Shown here: positions 53,201 to 61,887 of the stretch, piece after piece
How the letters are laid out: each line of letters starts with the position of its first letter
Numbering within the stretch: the stretch's first letter is position 1
NCBI RefSeq assembly: GCF_900105395.1
Contig: NZ_LT629775.1
Location: forward strand, 992,001 to 1,056,000
DNA: 64,000 bases
From: Streptomyces sp. TLI_053
GTDB taxonomy: Bacteria > Actinomycetota > Actinomycetes > Streptomycetales > Streptomycetaceae
Direction: 5' to 3'
Notes under the pieces: generated by a model
What the model saw: only the letters and a program-made list of their open reading frames with translations
Databases searched by the model: none
What the model was told of the DNA's origin: nothing
Program-made: the position numbers and the translations under genes

Positions 53201-56044
53201 GGAGCGGTAGCACCGTGCTCCGCCGGTCACCGGGTCGGGGACGAAACGCTCGTCGGTCAGATCGGGGCGGCCGAAGTAGCCGCGCGCCACGCTCGGCCCG
53301 CCGATCCACAGCTCGCCGGGCACCCCGGCCGGGAGCGGCCTGCCGTCGGGGTCGACCACCCAGCAGTCCACGCCGGCCAGCGGCCGGCCGATCGGCACCG
53401 TCCCCGAACGCCGCTCCGGCGGCGTCTCCTCCACGGCGCAGCCGAGCACCGACACGGTGGTCTCGGTGGGGCCGTAGTGCACCTGCACGGCCAGCTCGGG
53501 CCGCGCGGTCCGGACCCTGGCCACCAGGTCCCACGAGCAGGCCTCGCCCGCGAGGACGAGCAGCTTGCGCGGCAGCACCCGGCCGAGGTCCCCGTGGGCG
53601 GCGAGCAGTTCCAGGTGGCTCGGCACCATTTTGACCGCGTCGACGGGGTGCGTCTCCAGGTACTCCCCGTAGGCCTCCGGGTCGGTCGCCACCTCACGGT
53701 CCACCAGGTGCACCGTGCCACCGGTGGCCAGTGCCCCGAACAGGTTGGTCAGGCCGAGGTCCGCCGCGTGGGTCGACACCAGGGCGAACGAGCCTCCCGC
53801 GACGTCGTGGTCGGCCAGTCGCTCCGACACCGCGTGCAGATAGTGGGTGATCTGCCGGTGCTCGACCGTGACGCCCTTGGGGCGGCCGGTCGAGCCCGAG
53901 GTGAAGATCAGATAGGCCGGCGCGGCCGGGTCGACGGGCACGCCGGGTGCTCCGTCGGACGGTTCCGCCGCCCCCTCCGGTACGGACGGATCGTCGATCA
54001 CGAGCAGTTCCGGGGCGGTGCCGGCCGGGTCCGGGCCGCCGCGCCCCGGGAGGCGCTCGGCGAACTCCCGTTCCGCGAGGACGACTCGCGCGCCGGCCGT
54101 GGTCAGGATGTCGGCCAGGCGGTCGTCCGGGTACGCCGGGTCGAGCGGCAGGTAGATCGCGCCGGCCTTGAGGACGGCGAGCAGGGCGACCACGAGTGGT
54201 GTCCGTCGGTCGGCCAGCACGGCGACCGGGGCCGGCTCCGGCGATCCGTCCCCGGCCGTGGGCAGTCGGTCCGCGAGCAGCTGGTGCGCGAGCAGCCGGC
54301 GCGCGAGCCGGTTCGCCCGCCGGTCCAGCTGCCCGTAGGTCAGTTCACCGTCGGGGCCCACGACCGCCGTCGCGTCGGGCCGTTCGGCCGCCCAGCGCTC
54401 GACCAGGCTGTGCAGCGGCCGGGTGAGGTCGAACTCCCGGCGAGGCCCGGACAGCAGCGGTCCGTCCACCGGTTCCAGCGGCACTTCGCGCACGGGGCGG
54501 TCGAGATCGGACAGCACGCCGTCCAGCAGCGCCGCGTACCACTCGGTGATCCGCCGCGCGGTGTGCCGCTCGAAGAGGTCGGTCCGGTAGATCAGCGACC
54601 CCTCGTAGGTGTCGCCCGTGTCGTGGGCCTCTCCTGCGTCATGGGCCTCGCCCGTGTCATGGGCCCCTCCTGCGGTGCGGGCCTCGCCTGCGGTGCGGGC
54701 GTCATGTGCGGTGCGGGCGTCATGTGCGGCCAGGGCGTCGCCCCGGCCGCTCGGCGTGGTGGCCGTGAACGCCAGGTTCAGGTCGAACTTGGCCGATGTC
54801 GCCGGCGGCGCGAACACCCTCGCGGCCAGGCCCGGGAAGCGCGGCGCCGCCGAGGGGGTGTCGATGACGTTGAGAAGGACCTGGAAGACCGGCGTGGTGG
54901 AGAGGTCGCGGGCCGGGCGCAGCCGGTCGACGATCCGCTCGAACGGGACCTCGGTGCGGGCGAAGGCCTCCAGCGCCACGTCACGCACGCGCTTCAGCAG
55001 CTCCCGGCCGCTCGGCCCGCCCGACAGATCGGTCCGCACGGTGAGCGTGTTGACGAAGAGGCCGATCGTGCGCTCGGTGTCGGGATGCCGTCGCCCCGCC
55101 TCGGGCACACCGACCGGTACGTCGTCGACGCCCGACAGCCGGGCCAGCAGCTCCTGCCAGACCGCGAGCAGCACCATGAACGGCGTGCAGCCTGCCTCGG
55201 CGGCCCGCCCGCGCACCTTGGCGGTCAGGGCGGGAGGCAGGACCACCGGCAGCTCCGCGCCCGCCCGGTCCGCGACGGGTGGGCGGGGCCGGTCGGTGGG
55301 CAGGTCGAGGACCGGCTCGAGGCCGGACAGCGCGCGGACCCACCAGCTCAGGTCGGCCTCGGCGCGGTCGCCTTCCTCCGGCCGCCGGGAGAGCCAGTGC
55401 GCGTAGTCCGCGTACTGGACCGACGGCGGCGCGGGAGGCCCGGCCGACCCGGTCCGGGCCGCGTAGAGCGCCGCCAGTTCCGTCACCGCCACCGTTCTCG
55501 ACCAGGCGTCGAAGGCGATGTGATGGACCATCAGCGCCAGCACGTGCTCCTCGGTGCCGAGTCGGAGCAAGGTCGCCCGCAGGGGCGGTTCCACGGCCAG
55601 GTCGAACGGTCTGCGCAGGTCCTCGCGCAGGAGGCGGTCGAGCGACTCCCGCCCGCCCGGCCCGGTGAGATCGGTCTCGGTCAGTGGCACCGTGTCCGCC
55701 GGGACGGCCACGGTCGCCGGTTCGCCGTCGGCCTCGACGATCAGGCTCCGCAGGACCAGGTGCCGTTCGGCGAGGTCCCGCACCGCGCCCAGGAGCGCGG
55801 TGCGGTCCAGCGGTCCGCGCAGGTGCAGCGCGACCGGGATCTGGTAGGCGGTGCTCTCCGGATCCAGCTGGGTGAGGAACCACAGCCGTGCCTGTGCGGC
55901 CGACAGCGGGGCCGGGGCGTCCCCGTCCGGCCGGGCGGGTATCGCCGGGGTGCCGGCGGCGGCGGTGCGGCGGGCCGCGGCCAGCCGGGCACGCAGGGCG
56001 TCGGCGAGCCGGGGGTCCCGCCGGTCGGCGGACAGCTCGGTCAT
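50213..56044 (-). CDS. NRPS C-A-T-TE fused to an MFS transporter
   Basis: A 1943-residue fusion. Condensation domain about 45-470, with LMVHHIAFDAWS (motif ends DA not DG). Adenylation about 540-1060: YLIFTSGSTGRPKGV, YGPTETTVS, GYFGRPDLT; it belongs to the STHAADLGLTN-type clade. Carrier domain about residue 1134 (FFALGGDSFRAV). Thioesterase about 1170-1430 with VVVYGHCVGSAAA: Cys (codon 52199-52201) at the nucleophile position. Then a ~12-helix MFS transporter, about 1490-1900. The ATG overlaps the upstream NRPS stop. It is the terminal module, releasing and perhaps exporting the product. Repeat-rich linkers separate domains. Confidence 0.9.
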   Translation of the reverse strand: MTELSADRRDPRLADALRARLAAARRTAAAGTPAIPARPDGDAPAPLSAAQARLWFLTQLDPESTAYQIPVALHLRGPLDRTALLGAVRDLAERHLVLRSLIVEADGEPATVAVPADTVPLTETDLTGPGGRESLDRLLREDLRRPFDLAVEPPLRATLLRLGTEEHVLALMVHHIAFDAWSRTVAVTELAALYAARTGSAGPPAPPSVQYADYAHWLSRRPEEGDRAEADLSWWVRALSGLEPVLDLPTDRPRPPVADRAGAELPVVLPPALTAKVRGRAAEAGCTPFMVLLAVWQELLARLSGVDDVPVGVPEAGRRHPDTERTIGLFVNTLTVRTDLSGGPSGRELLKRVRDVALEAFARTEVPFERIVDRLRPARDLSTTPVFQVLLNVIDTPSAAPRFPGLAARVFAPPATSAKFDLNLAFTATTPSGRGDALAAHDARTAHDARTAGEARTAGGAHDTGEAHDAGEAHDTGDTYEGSLIYRTDLFERHTARRITEWYAALLDGVLSDLDRPVREVPLEPVDGPLLSGPRREFDLTRPLHSLVERWAAERPDATAVVGPDGELTYGQLDRRANRLARRLLAHQLLADRLPTAGDGSPEPAPVAVLADRRTPLVVALLAVLKAGAIYLPLDPAYPDDRLADILTTAGARVVLAEREFAERLPGRGGPDPAGTAPELLVIDDPSVPEGAAEPSDGAPGVPVDPAAPAYLIFTSGSTGRPKGVTVEHRQITHYLHAVSERLADHDVAGGSFALVSTHAADLGLTNLFGALATGGTVHLVDREVATDPEAYGEYLETHPVDAVKMVPSHLELLAAHGDLGRVLPRKLLVLAGEACSWDLVARVRTARPELAVQVHYGPTETTVSVLGCAVEETPPERRSGTVPIGRPLAGVDCWVVDPDGRPLPAGVPGELWIGGPSVARGYFGRPDLTDERFVPDPVTGGARCYRSGDRVRLTGAGLFEFLGRVDDQVKIRGFRVEPGEVATALRELPELAEAVVLPVGEAHAGRLAAWVTPAVPGAAVDVARVRTALRGRLPDYMVPSAVVVLPALPLNPNGKVDRSALPAPEQTPGTARIAPSTPTELRVARAWALVLGPGPADGTGTATGTGTGTGTDAGTGPDVGIGIDDDFFALGGDSFRAVRAVRAIDPTLRVIDLFTRPTVRELAAFLDATEAGGADGERRLLHRLAGPPPGRTPTVTVVCLPYGGGSAAAYGPLAAELATAMPGAAVLAVELPGHDPARPDEPLLPLAELVDRVVAELAERAGPAGPAPGTGPGPVVVYGHCVGSAAATELALRLEAGGVPVTGLLVGGSFPGARLPGRLSTWLRARFPATRWTSDRAYRDFLRTLGGIDDDGAGTGDGDGTGSGAGTGNGTGEAADAAQRTMLRALRHDVDQAQGWFTGELTRPDARRLRAPVLCLIGERDRSTELYQERFAEWGAFADRVELVTLPRAGHYFLKHQAAQLAALVGDRLGAWADGLLPEPVADVTVVGGRARRDLRDFYLVAAGQTVSLIGSALTSFALGVWAYQRSGRVLDYALISMLAMLPAIVAGPLGGAVADRIDRRRVMLACDAVSAAATVSLVVALWSGSLGLSQVGLIVGVMSLVTAFRRPAYLAAVAQLVPKPYLVQANGLANLGAGLGTLIAPLAGGALIGLVGLPWVVAVDVASFLVGLAALLRVRFPDRLFRRQEESFARTVVGGWRFLARRRPLLVMIGFFMVENYLGTLAVTLTVPSVLSFSGTTAVGVVTAVGGAGAVAGSLVVALWGGTARRATGMVGFVGGVGLGVVLVGLRPSVTLAAVGALVWWASMSVLNAHWLAIIQLKVGPDLQGRVLATNQMLAVAMTPLAFLSAPPLAESFSGLLDRGGALAGSVGRVLGTGPGRGTGLLLVTCGALLIVWALLGLSYRPLRYMEDELPDAVAGAEIAEDLDSLQAAADRALAKAPAVK

Positions 56045-59000
56045 GCGGCACCGCCGGCGGGGCGGGAAGCGGGGGTGACGGGAGTGACGGGGGCGGCGAG
56101 GTCGGGCGAACCGGCGGGGCCTCGCGAATCGGCGGGGCCGGGCGCCGCGACGAGGTCGGCCAGCAGCAGCGCCTCCAGCCCGGCCGCGAAGTCGGCCAGG
56201 ACCGGGTGCTCGAACAGCAGCCGCACCGGCACCGCGAGGTCCAGCGCCGCCATCAGCCGGCCCGCGACCCGGGTGGCCGCCAGCGAGTGCCCGCCGAGCG
56301 CGAAGAAGTCGTCATGGGCACCGACTCCGGCGACACCGAGCACCGTCTCCCACACCTCGGCCGCCAGCAGTTCGGCATCGGTCCGCGGGGCGATCCGGTC
56401 GCGCGCGGAGTCGTCGGCGGAGTCACCGGCCGAGTCGTGGCCGGATCCGCGGGCGGGCGCGGGGAGGGCGCCCCGGTTCACCTTGCCCGAGGCCGTCAGG
56501 GGCAGGGCGTCCAGCACGACCCACCGCCGGGGCACCATGTGGTCCGGCAGGCGGGTGTGCAGGCGCTCCTCGACCTCGGACGTGCTGACGGCGCTCGTGG
56601 CCGGTCCCACCGCGAGGTAGCCGACCAGGTGGGCGTCCGCTCCGGCGCCGCGGAGCACGACGACAGCGTCAGCCACCGCCGGTTCGGTGCGCAGGGCGGT
56701 CTCGATCTCGCCGAGTTCGATCCGGTGGCCGCGCAGCTTCACCTGCTGGTCCCGGCGGCCCCGGAAGTCGAGGGTGCGTTCCCCCGCGGACCCCCGTGGT
56801 CGCCAGCGGGCCAGGTCACCGGTCCGGTAGCGCCGCCCGGCGGGTGCGACCGGATCCGTGGCGGACGGTTCCGCGACGAACCGACCCGCGACGAACCGAT
56901 CCGTGCCGAACCGATCCGTGACGAACGCCGCCGCGGTCGCGTCGGGCCGGTTGCGGTAGCCCCTGGCAACGCCCGCACCACCGATCCACAGCTCCCCGGT
57001 CACGCCCGGCGGCACCAACCGGCCCATGGCGTCCAGCACATAGGCCGTCTCCCCGGGCAGCGGGCGGCCGATCGGCACCGCCTCCCCCACCGGCGTCACC
57101 ACCCGAGCCGCGGTCGAGTAGACCGTACTCTCGGTGGGCCCGTACGCGTTCCACAACTCCCCTGTCCGGGATATGAGTTCGTCGGCCAGGTCGGGGTCCA
57201 TCGGCTCGCCGATGCTGACCACGCGCACCCCCGGCGCCGACCATCCGGCGGCGACCAGCATCCGGAGCGTCGTCGGTGTGGCGGTCATCAGGGTCACCCC
57301 GGACCGCTCGACGAACCGTGCGACGGCGTAGCCGTCCACCGCGGCCTCGCGGTCCAGTACCGCCAGCCGGAGCCCGCAGGCCAGCGCGACCCAGAGCTCG
57401 AACCCGAACACGTCGAAGGCCGGGGACGTGAGCCCCAGCATCACGTCGTCGGACCGGACCCCCGGCGTGATCCGCATCGCGGCCACGAAGGCCGCCAGGT
57501 TCGCGTGGGTGACCTCCACCCCCTTGGGCAGGCCGGTCGAACCGGAGGTGTACAGCACATAGGCCAGCCCCTCGGGGGGCGGCTCGGGCAACGCCCCGGG
57601 CCGTGCCTCGGGCAGTGCCACCGGCCCCGCGGGTGGACTTTGCAAAGTCCCCGAACACTTTGCAAAGTGCGCAGCGCACTTTGCAAAGTGCACCCACACG
57701 GGCCCGGGGCTGCCCGGGACGCCCAGATCGAGGAGACCTGCGCCGACCGCCTCGGCCAGTTCACCGGCGAGCGCAAGGGTGTCCCCGGCGGCGACGACGA
57801 CGGTCGCCCCGGAGTCCGCGAGTTGGGCGCGCAGCCGTTCGACGGGCTGGTCCGGCTCCAGGGGGAGGTAGGCCGCACCGGCCCGCAGGACGCCGAGCAG
57901 GGCCGCGGGGAGGTAGCGGTCGCGGGGAAGGCAGACCCCGACGGTGAACGACTCCGCCGGTTCCGCCCCGGGCTCGAACGCCGTTGCCGTTGTTTCGGTC
58001 ACCGTTGCCGCCGTCGCGCTCGCCGCCGCCGTTGTGCTCGCCGTTGCCGTCGCCGCCGACCCCGCGAGCAGGGCCTCGGCCACCCGCCGGGACCGTTCGG
58101 CCAGTTCCGCGTAACCGAGTTCGCCGGCCGCGTCGGAGACGGCCACCGCGGCAGGCCGCCGGGCGGCCTGTTCGAGCACGGCCGCCACCACGGTCGCCGG
58201 CCGGTCGGCCGGCAGCGGGGCTCCGGTGCCGGCGGCGAGCAGTTCGGCCCGCTCGGCCGCGCTCACCAGCTCCAGGGCCGCCAGCGGAAGGTCCGGATCG
58301 GCCGCCGCGGCGCACAGGATCCGGAGCAGCCGGTCGGCGAACGCCTCCGCGTCGGCCTGGCCGAACCGCTCCGCGTCGTACGCGATCCGCAGCTCGAGCC
58401 CCAGCACCGTCTCGTTGACGAACACGGTCAGCGGTGCCTGCGTGCCGCCACCGGTCGCCTCACCGAGCAGTTCCAGCCGGACTCCGTCGTGCTCCACCGC
58501 CACCGGAAGGCCGGCCGGCTGGAACGAGAGCACGACCGGGGTGCCCATCGTTCCCCGGGGGTGCTCGACGCCGGCCGCTTCGAAGGCCTGCTGCACCGTG
58601 AACCCCGGATGGTCCATGACGCGGGCCGTGGTGGCGGCGGCACGGCCGACGGCACTCCGGAAGGACTCTCCCTCCGCCAGCCCCAGCCTGATCGGGCTGA
58701 TCCCGACCAGCGGCCCGACGACCGCCTCCAGCTCGGGGTGCGCCCGGTGCGCCACGGCCGCGCCGAGGACGACGTCGGAACGGCCGGTGAGGCCGGCGAC
58801 CAGCACACCGAGCGCGGTCAGGAAGGTCGCGAACGGGGTGGATCCGCAGTCCGCCGCGAGTTCGCGCAGCGCGGCCGCCGTCCCGGCGTCGAGGGGACGG
58901 GCCAGCCGTTCGCCGCCCGGTCCACCGGGGCCCGCGGACGGGTCGGGCAGCAGGTCGTGCGGCGGGACGGCGTCCGCGAGCTCCCGGGCCCAGAAGGCCC

Positions 59001-61494
59001 GCAGCTCCTCGACCCGATCCGGCCCGGCGAGCGACGCGCGCTCGTACAGCGCGAGGTCACCGACCTGGACGGACGGCGGCACGAGGTCCGAACCGCCGGC
59101 CCGGCCCGCCAGGCCGGCGGCCAGCTCCGACATCAGCACCCCGATGGACCAGCCGTCGAACGCCACGTGGTCGGTCACGACGACCAGTTCGGCGTCCACC
59201 TCGTCGAGCCGCAGCAGCGTGGCCCGCAGCAGCGGGGTCTCGGCGGCGAGGTCGAACACGTGGCTCGCGGCCGCGCGCGTCAGCTCGGCCGCCTGCTTCC
59301 CCCGCTCCGGCCCGGGCAGGCCCCTGAGGTCGTGCTCCTCGAACGGCACCGGGCTCGGCGCGCGGACCGAGGCGACCGGTTCCCCGTCGACCGCCCGGCC
59401 GGTGGCATCCCCCGCGGCACCGGCCGACACAGCACCGGCCGACACCGCACCGGTGGGCACAGTACCGGCCGTCGGGCCGCCGACGAGTCCACCGTCGGCC
59501 AGTACCACGCTGCGCAGCACCTCGTGCCGCTCGACCACCCCGTCCAACGCGGCCCGCAGCCGCGCCGTGCCCGGCAGTCCGCGCAGGCGCAGCCGGAAGG
59601 CGATGGTGGTGGCGCCCTCGCCGGAACCGATCTGCCGCAGCAGCCACATCCCCTGCTGCGCGGCCGTCAGCGGGTAACTGTCCCGCCCGGTGTGACGGAC
59701 CAACGCGGGTCCGGGCGCGCTGCCCGGGCGGTCGGCCGGCCCGGTCCGCAGCAGTGCGGCGAGTCCGGCGACCGTGGGTGCGGCGAGGAACTCGGTCAGC
59801 GACACGGCCGTGCCGAAGTCCCGGCCCAGGACGGCGCAGAGGCGGGCGGCCGCCAGCGAGTGCCCGCCGAGCGCCCCGAAGTCGTCGTGCACACCGACCT
59901 CCGTCGGGGCGAGCCCGAGGACATCGGCGACGGTCCCCGCGATCCGCCGTTCGGTGCCGGTGCGCGGGGCGGCGTACTCGGTGTCGACCGCCCGGCCGAA
60001 CTCCACCGCGGCCAGCGCGGCGCGATCGGTCTTGCCGGTCGGTCCGACCGGCAGCCGGTCGAGGACGGCGATCCGGGAGGGGACCAGGTGCTCCGGCAGC
60101 CGGTCCCGCAGCCAGGAGCGGAGCCGCACCCCGGTGAGGGTCCGGTCGGCCGACTCCGCGCATGCCAGCAGGATCCGGGTGCCGTCCTCGTCGGCCGGTG
60201 CCAGTGCCACGGCGTGCTGGACGGCCGGGTGCCCCGCGAGCACCGCCTCGACCTCGCCCAGCTCGATCCGGAAGCCGCGGACCTTCACCTGGTCGTCGAT
60301 CCGCCCGGCGAAGTGGTGCAGCCCGTCGATCCGCCGGACCAGGTCGCCGGTCCGGTAGTGCCGCACCCCGGCGGCGTCCGTGACGAACCGTTCGGCCGTC
60401 AGCCCGGGCCTGCCCAGGTAGCCCCGGCCGACCAGCGGACCGGACACCCAGAGCTCGCCGGTCCCGCCGTCGTCCAGCGGGTTCCCGGCGCCGTCGCGCA
60501 CCGAGAGCCCGCTCCCCGCGTAGGCCGACCCGATCGGCGGCTCCTCGCGTCCGACCGCGGGCACCTCGTACGTCAGACAGCTCACGGTGCACTCGGTCGG
60601 ACCGTAGCTCTGGACGACCCGCCGTACGCCGGGGTTGGCGTGGATCCGGTCCGCCAGGGCCCGGGTGAGCGGTTCGCCGCCCGCCCGGACGGTGCGCACG
60701 CCCGGCGGCAGCGGCTCGCGTACCAGCGCGGCCAGCGCGGACGGCGTGCCGTAGACCGTCGTGACCCGGTCCCGCGCGGGGAGGGCGGACAGCGCGAGCA
60801 GGTTCTCGGCCAGGATCACCGTGCCGCCGCGGAGCAGCGGGAGGAACAGCTGTGTCACGGAGGGGTCGAAGCAGACGGAGGTCGCGGCCAGCATTCCGCG
60901 GAGTTCGGCGGCCGAGTACACGGACGACTCCCACTCCAGCAGGGCCGCCACGTTGCGGTGCTCGACCACCACCCCCTTGGGCCGTCCGGTCGATCCCGAG
61001 GTGTACATCACGTAGGCGGCGTCCGTCGGCCCGCCGTCGTCGGCGGCACCGGGGCCGGCCGGGTCGTCGGCGCCCGTGACCACCGTCCCGACGTCCAGCA
61101 GGTCGACGCCGGTCGCCCGGAGGGCCTCGCCGCAGCGCCGGAGGACGGCCGCCGACGAGACCAGGTGCGACATCCCGGAGTCGGCGACGACGAACGCCGT
61201 CCGGTCCGCCGGGTACGCGGGATCCAGCGGCACGTAGGCCGCACCGGCCTTCCAGATCCCCAGCAGCGCGGGGACCAGCCATGTGTCGCGCTCCAGGCAC
61301 ACGCCCACCGAAGCACCCCGCCCGACCCCCAGCCGACGCAGCTCGCGGGCCACCGCCCCGGCCCGCCGGTCGAGTTCCGCGTACGTGATCCCGACCGTCC
61401 CCACCAGTACGGCGATCTCGTCCGGAACCCGTACCGCCGTCTCCTCGAACGCCCGATGAACCAGGCCCGTCCCGAACGTGCCGGCCGACGCCAT
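56041..61494 (-). CDS. NRPS A-T-C-A-T
   Basis: An 1817-residue synthetase; start at 61494 with GAGGGGGG 8 bases upstream. Loading module A1 about 10-510 (YVMYTSGSTGRPKGV, YGPTECTVS), carrier at about 546 (ALGGHSLAA). Condensation about 620-1060, with VVTDHVAFDGWS (first His of the HHxxxDG motif is Asp). A2 about 1080-1690 (YVLYTSGSTGLPKGV, NAYGPTESTVY) and carrier near 1731. With no starter C domain it probably loads the first residue. A hand-aligned A2 pocket (D-V-F-T-V-I-A-V-Y) is loosely aromatic-like, low trust. A2 contains the CTTTGCAAAG palindromes near residue 1277. No epimerase or MbtH is present. Confidence 0.92.
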   Translation of the reverse strand: MASAGTFGTGLVHRAFEETAVRVPDEIAVLVGTVGITYAELDRRAGAVARELRRLGVGRGASVGVCLERDTWLVPALLGIWKAGAAYVPLDPAYPADRTAFVVADSGMSHLVSSAAVLRRCGEALRATGVDLLDVGTVVTGADDPAGPGAADDGGPTDAAYVMYTSGSTGRPKGVVVEHRNVAALLEWESSVYSAAELRGMLAATSVCFDPSVTQLFLPLLRGGTVILAENLLALSALPARDRVTTVYGTPSALAALVREPLPPGVRTVRAGGEPLTRALADRIHANPGVRRVVQSYGPTECTVSCLTYEVPAVGREEPPIGSAYAGSGLSVRDGAGNPLDDGGTGELWVSGPLVGRGYLGRPGLTAERFVTDAAGVRHYRTGDLVRRIDGLHHFAGRIDDQVKVRGFRIELGEVEAVLAGHPAVQHAVALAPADEDGTRILLACAESADRTLTGVRLRSWLRDRLPEHLVPSRIAVLDRLPVGPTGKTDRAALAAVEFGRAVDTEYAAPRTGTERRIAGTVADVLGLAPTEVGVHDDFGALGGHSLAAARLCAVLGRDFGTAVSLTEFLAAPTVAGLAALLRTGPADRPGSAPGPALVRHTGRDSYPLTAAQQGMWLLRQIGSGEGATTIAFRLRLRGLPGTARLRAALDGVVERHEVLRSVVLADGGLVGGPTAGTVPTGAVSAGAVSAGAAGDATGRAVDGEPVASVRAPSPVPFEEHDLRGLPGPERGKQAAELTRAAASHVFDLAAETPLLRATLLRLDEVDAELVVVTDHVAFDGWSIGVLMSELAAGLAGRAGGSDLVPPSVQVGDLALYERASLAGPDRVEELRAFWARELADAVPPHDLLPDPSAGPGGPGGERLARPLDAGTAAALRELAADCGSTPFATFLTALGVLVAGLTGRSDVVLGAAVAHRAHPELEAVVGPLVGISPIRLGLAEGESFRSAVGRAAATTARVMDHPGFTVQQAFEAAGVEHPRGTMGTPVVLSFQPAGLPVAVEHDGVRLELLGEATGGGTQAPLTVFVNETVLGLELRIAYDAERFGQADAEAFADRLLRILCAAAADPDLPLAALELVSAAERAELLAAGTGAPLPADRPATVVAAVLEQAARRPAAVAVSDAAGELGYAELAERSRRVAEALLAGSAATATASTTAAASATAATVTETTATAFEPGAEPAESFTVGVCLPRDRYLPAALLGVLRAGAAYLPLEPDQPVERLRAQLADSGATVVVAAGDTLALAGELAEAVGAGLLDLGVPGSPGPVWVHFAKCAAHFAKCSGTLQSPPAGPVALPEARPGALPEPPPEGLAYVLYTSGSTGLPKGVEVTHANLAAFVAAMRITPGVRSDDVMLGLTSPAFDVFGFELWVALACGLRLAVLDREAAVDGYAVARFVERSGVTLMTATPTTLRMLVAAGWSAPGVRVVSIGEPMDPDLADELISRTGELWNAYGPTESTVYSTAARVVTPVGEAVPIGRPLPGETAYVLDAMGRLVPPGVTGELWIGGAGVARGYRNRPDATAAAFVTDRFGTDRFVAGRFVAEPSATDPVAPAGRRYRTGDLARWRPRGSAGERTLDFRGRRDQQVKLRGHRIELGEIETALRTEPAVADAVVVLRGAGADAHLVGYLAVGPATSAVSTSEVEERLHTRLPDHMVPRRWVVLDALPLTASGKVNRGALPAPARGSGHDSAGDSADDSARDRIAPRTDAELLAAEVWETVLGVAGVGAHDDFFALGGHSLAATRVAGRLMAALDLAVPVRLLFEHPVLADFAAGLEALLLADLVAAPGPADSRGPAGSPDLAAPVTPVTPASRPAGGAA
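57635..57691. repeat. Three phased CTTTGCAAAG palindromes inside an adenylation domain
   Basis: GGACTTTGCAAAGTCC (57635-57650), CACTTTGCAAAGTG (57656-57669) and GCACTTTGCAAAGTGC (57676-57691) are perfect palindromes with centres 20 and 21 bp apart. They are translated in frame as HFAK/CSGTLQS-like residues in the loop before the TSGSTG core. Their base composition differs sharply from the surrounding gene. Confidence 0.9.
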
Positions 61495-61887
61495 TGTCGA
61501 TCCCCCCTCGTGAACCTGCCATGACACCACAACGGGCCCCGCCGAGCGTCCCGGTGCGATCGAACGTCGAGCGCCGGTCGGCTCTCGACGCAGCTGTGCG
61601 CACACGGTCGAGCAGCCCACGGAGGCTCGGCCCGGAGCCGTTCGGGGGCGGGCTCCCAGCGGCGCGCCCACCGTACTGGCCCGCCTCCGGCGGGGTCCAG
61701 GGTTGTGATCGTCAGGAACATGCCGCGAGCACGACGACGCACGGGAGGAGCGGTCTCCCACCCGAACGACCGGCCACCGGACACGTCTGACGCCCCATCG
61801 GAACCGGACGCGGCCCGGTGGCCGGAACCGGGCGGCCGGAACCGGGGCCCGAGCGGCCCCCGGTCCGGCGCGGGCGGGTTCGGCCGC
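61495..61887. other. 393-bp region between NRPS start and upstream regulator
   Basis: Non-coding by codon use. Should hold the NRPS promoter, read leftward. A CCGGAACCGGG-type short direct repeat lies at 61817-61847. No clear operator seen. Confidence 0.5.

Noticed and set aside
50156..56620. 2154-residue plus-strand ORF across the NRPS
   Set aside because: Arg/Gly/Gln-rich shadow of the NRPS genes with no domains.
55888..61524. 1878-residue plus-strand ORF across the first NRPS gene
   Set aside because: Antisense shadow; the A-T-C-A-T protein is read from the minus strand.
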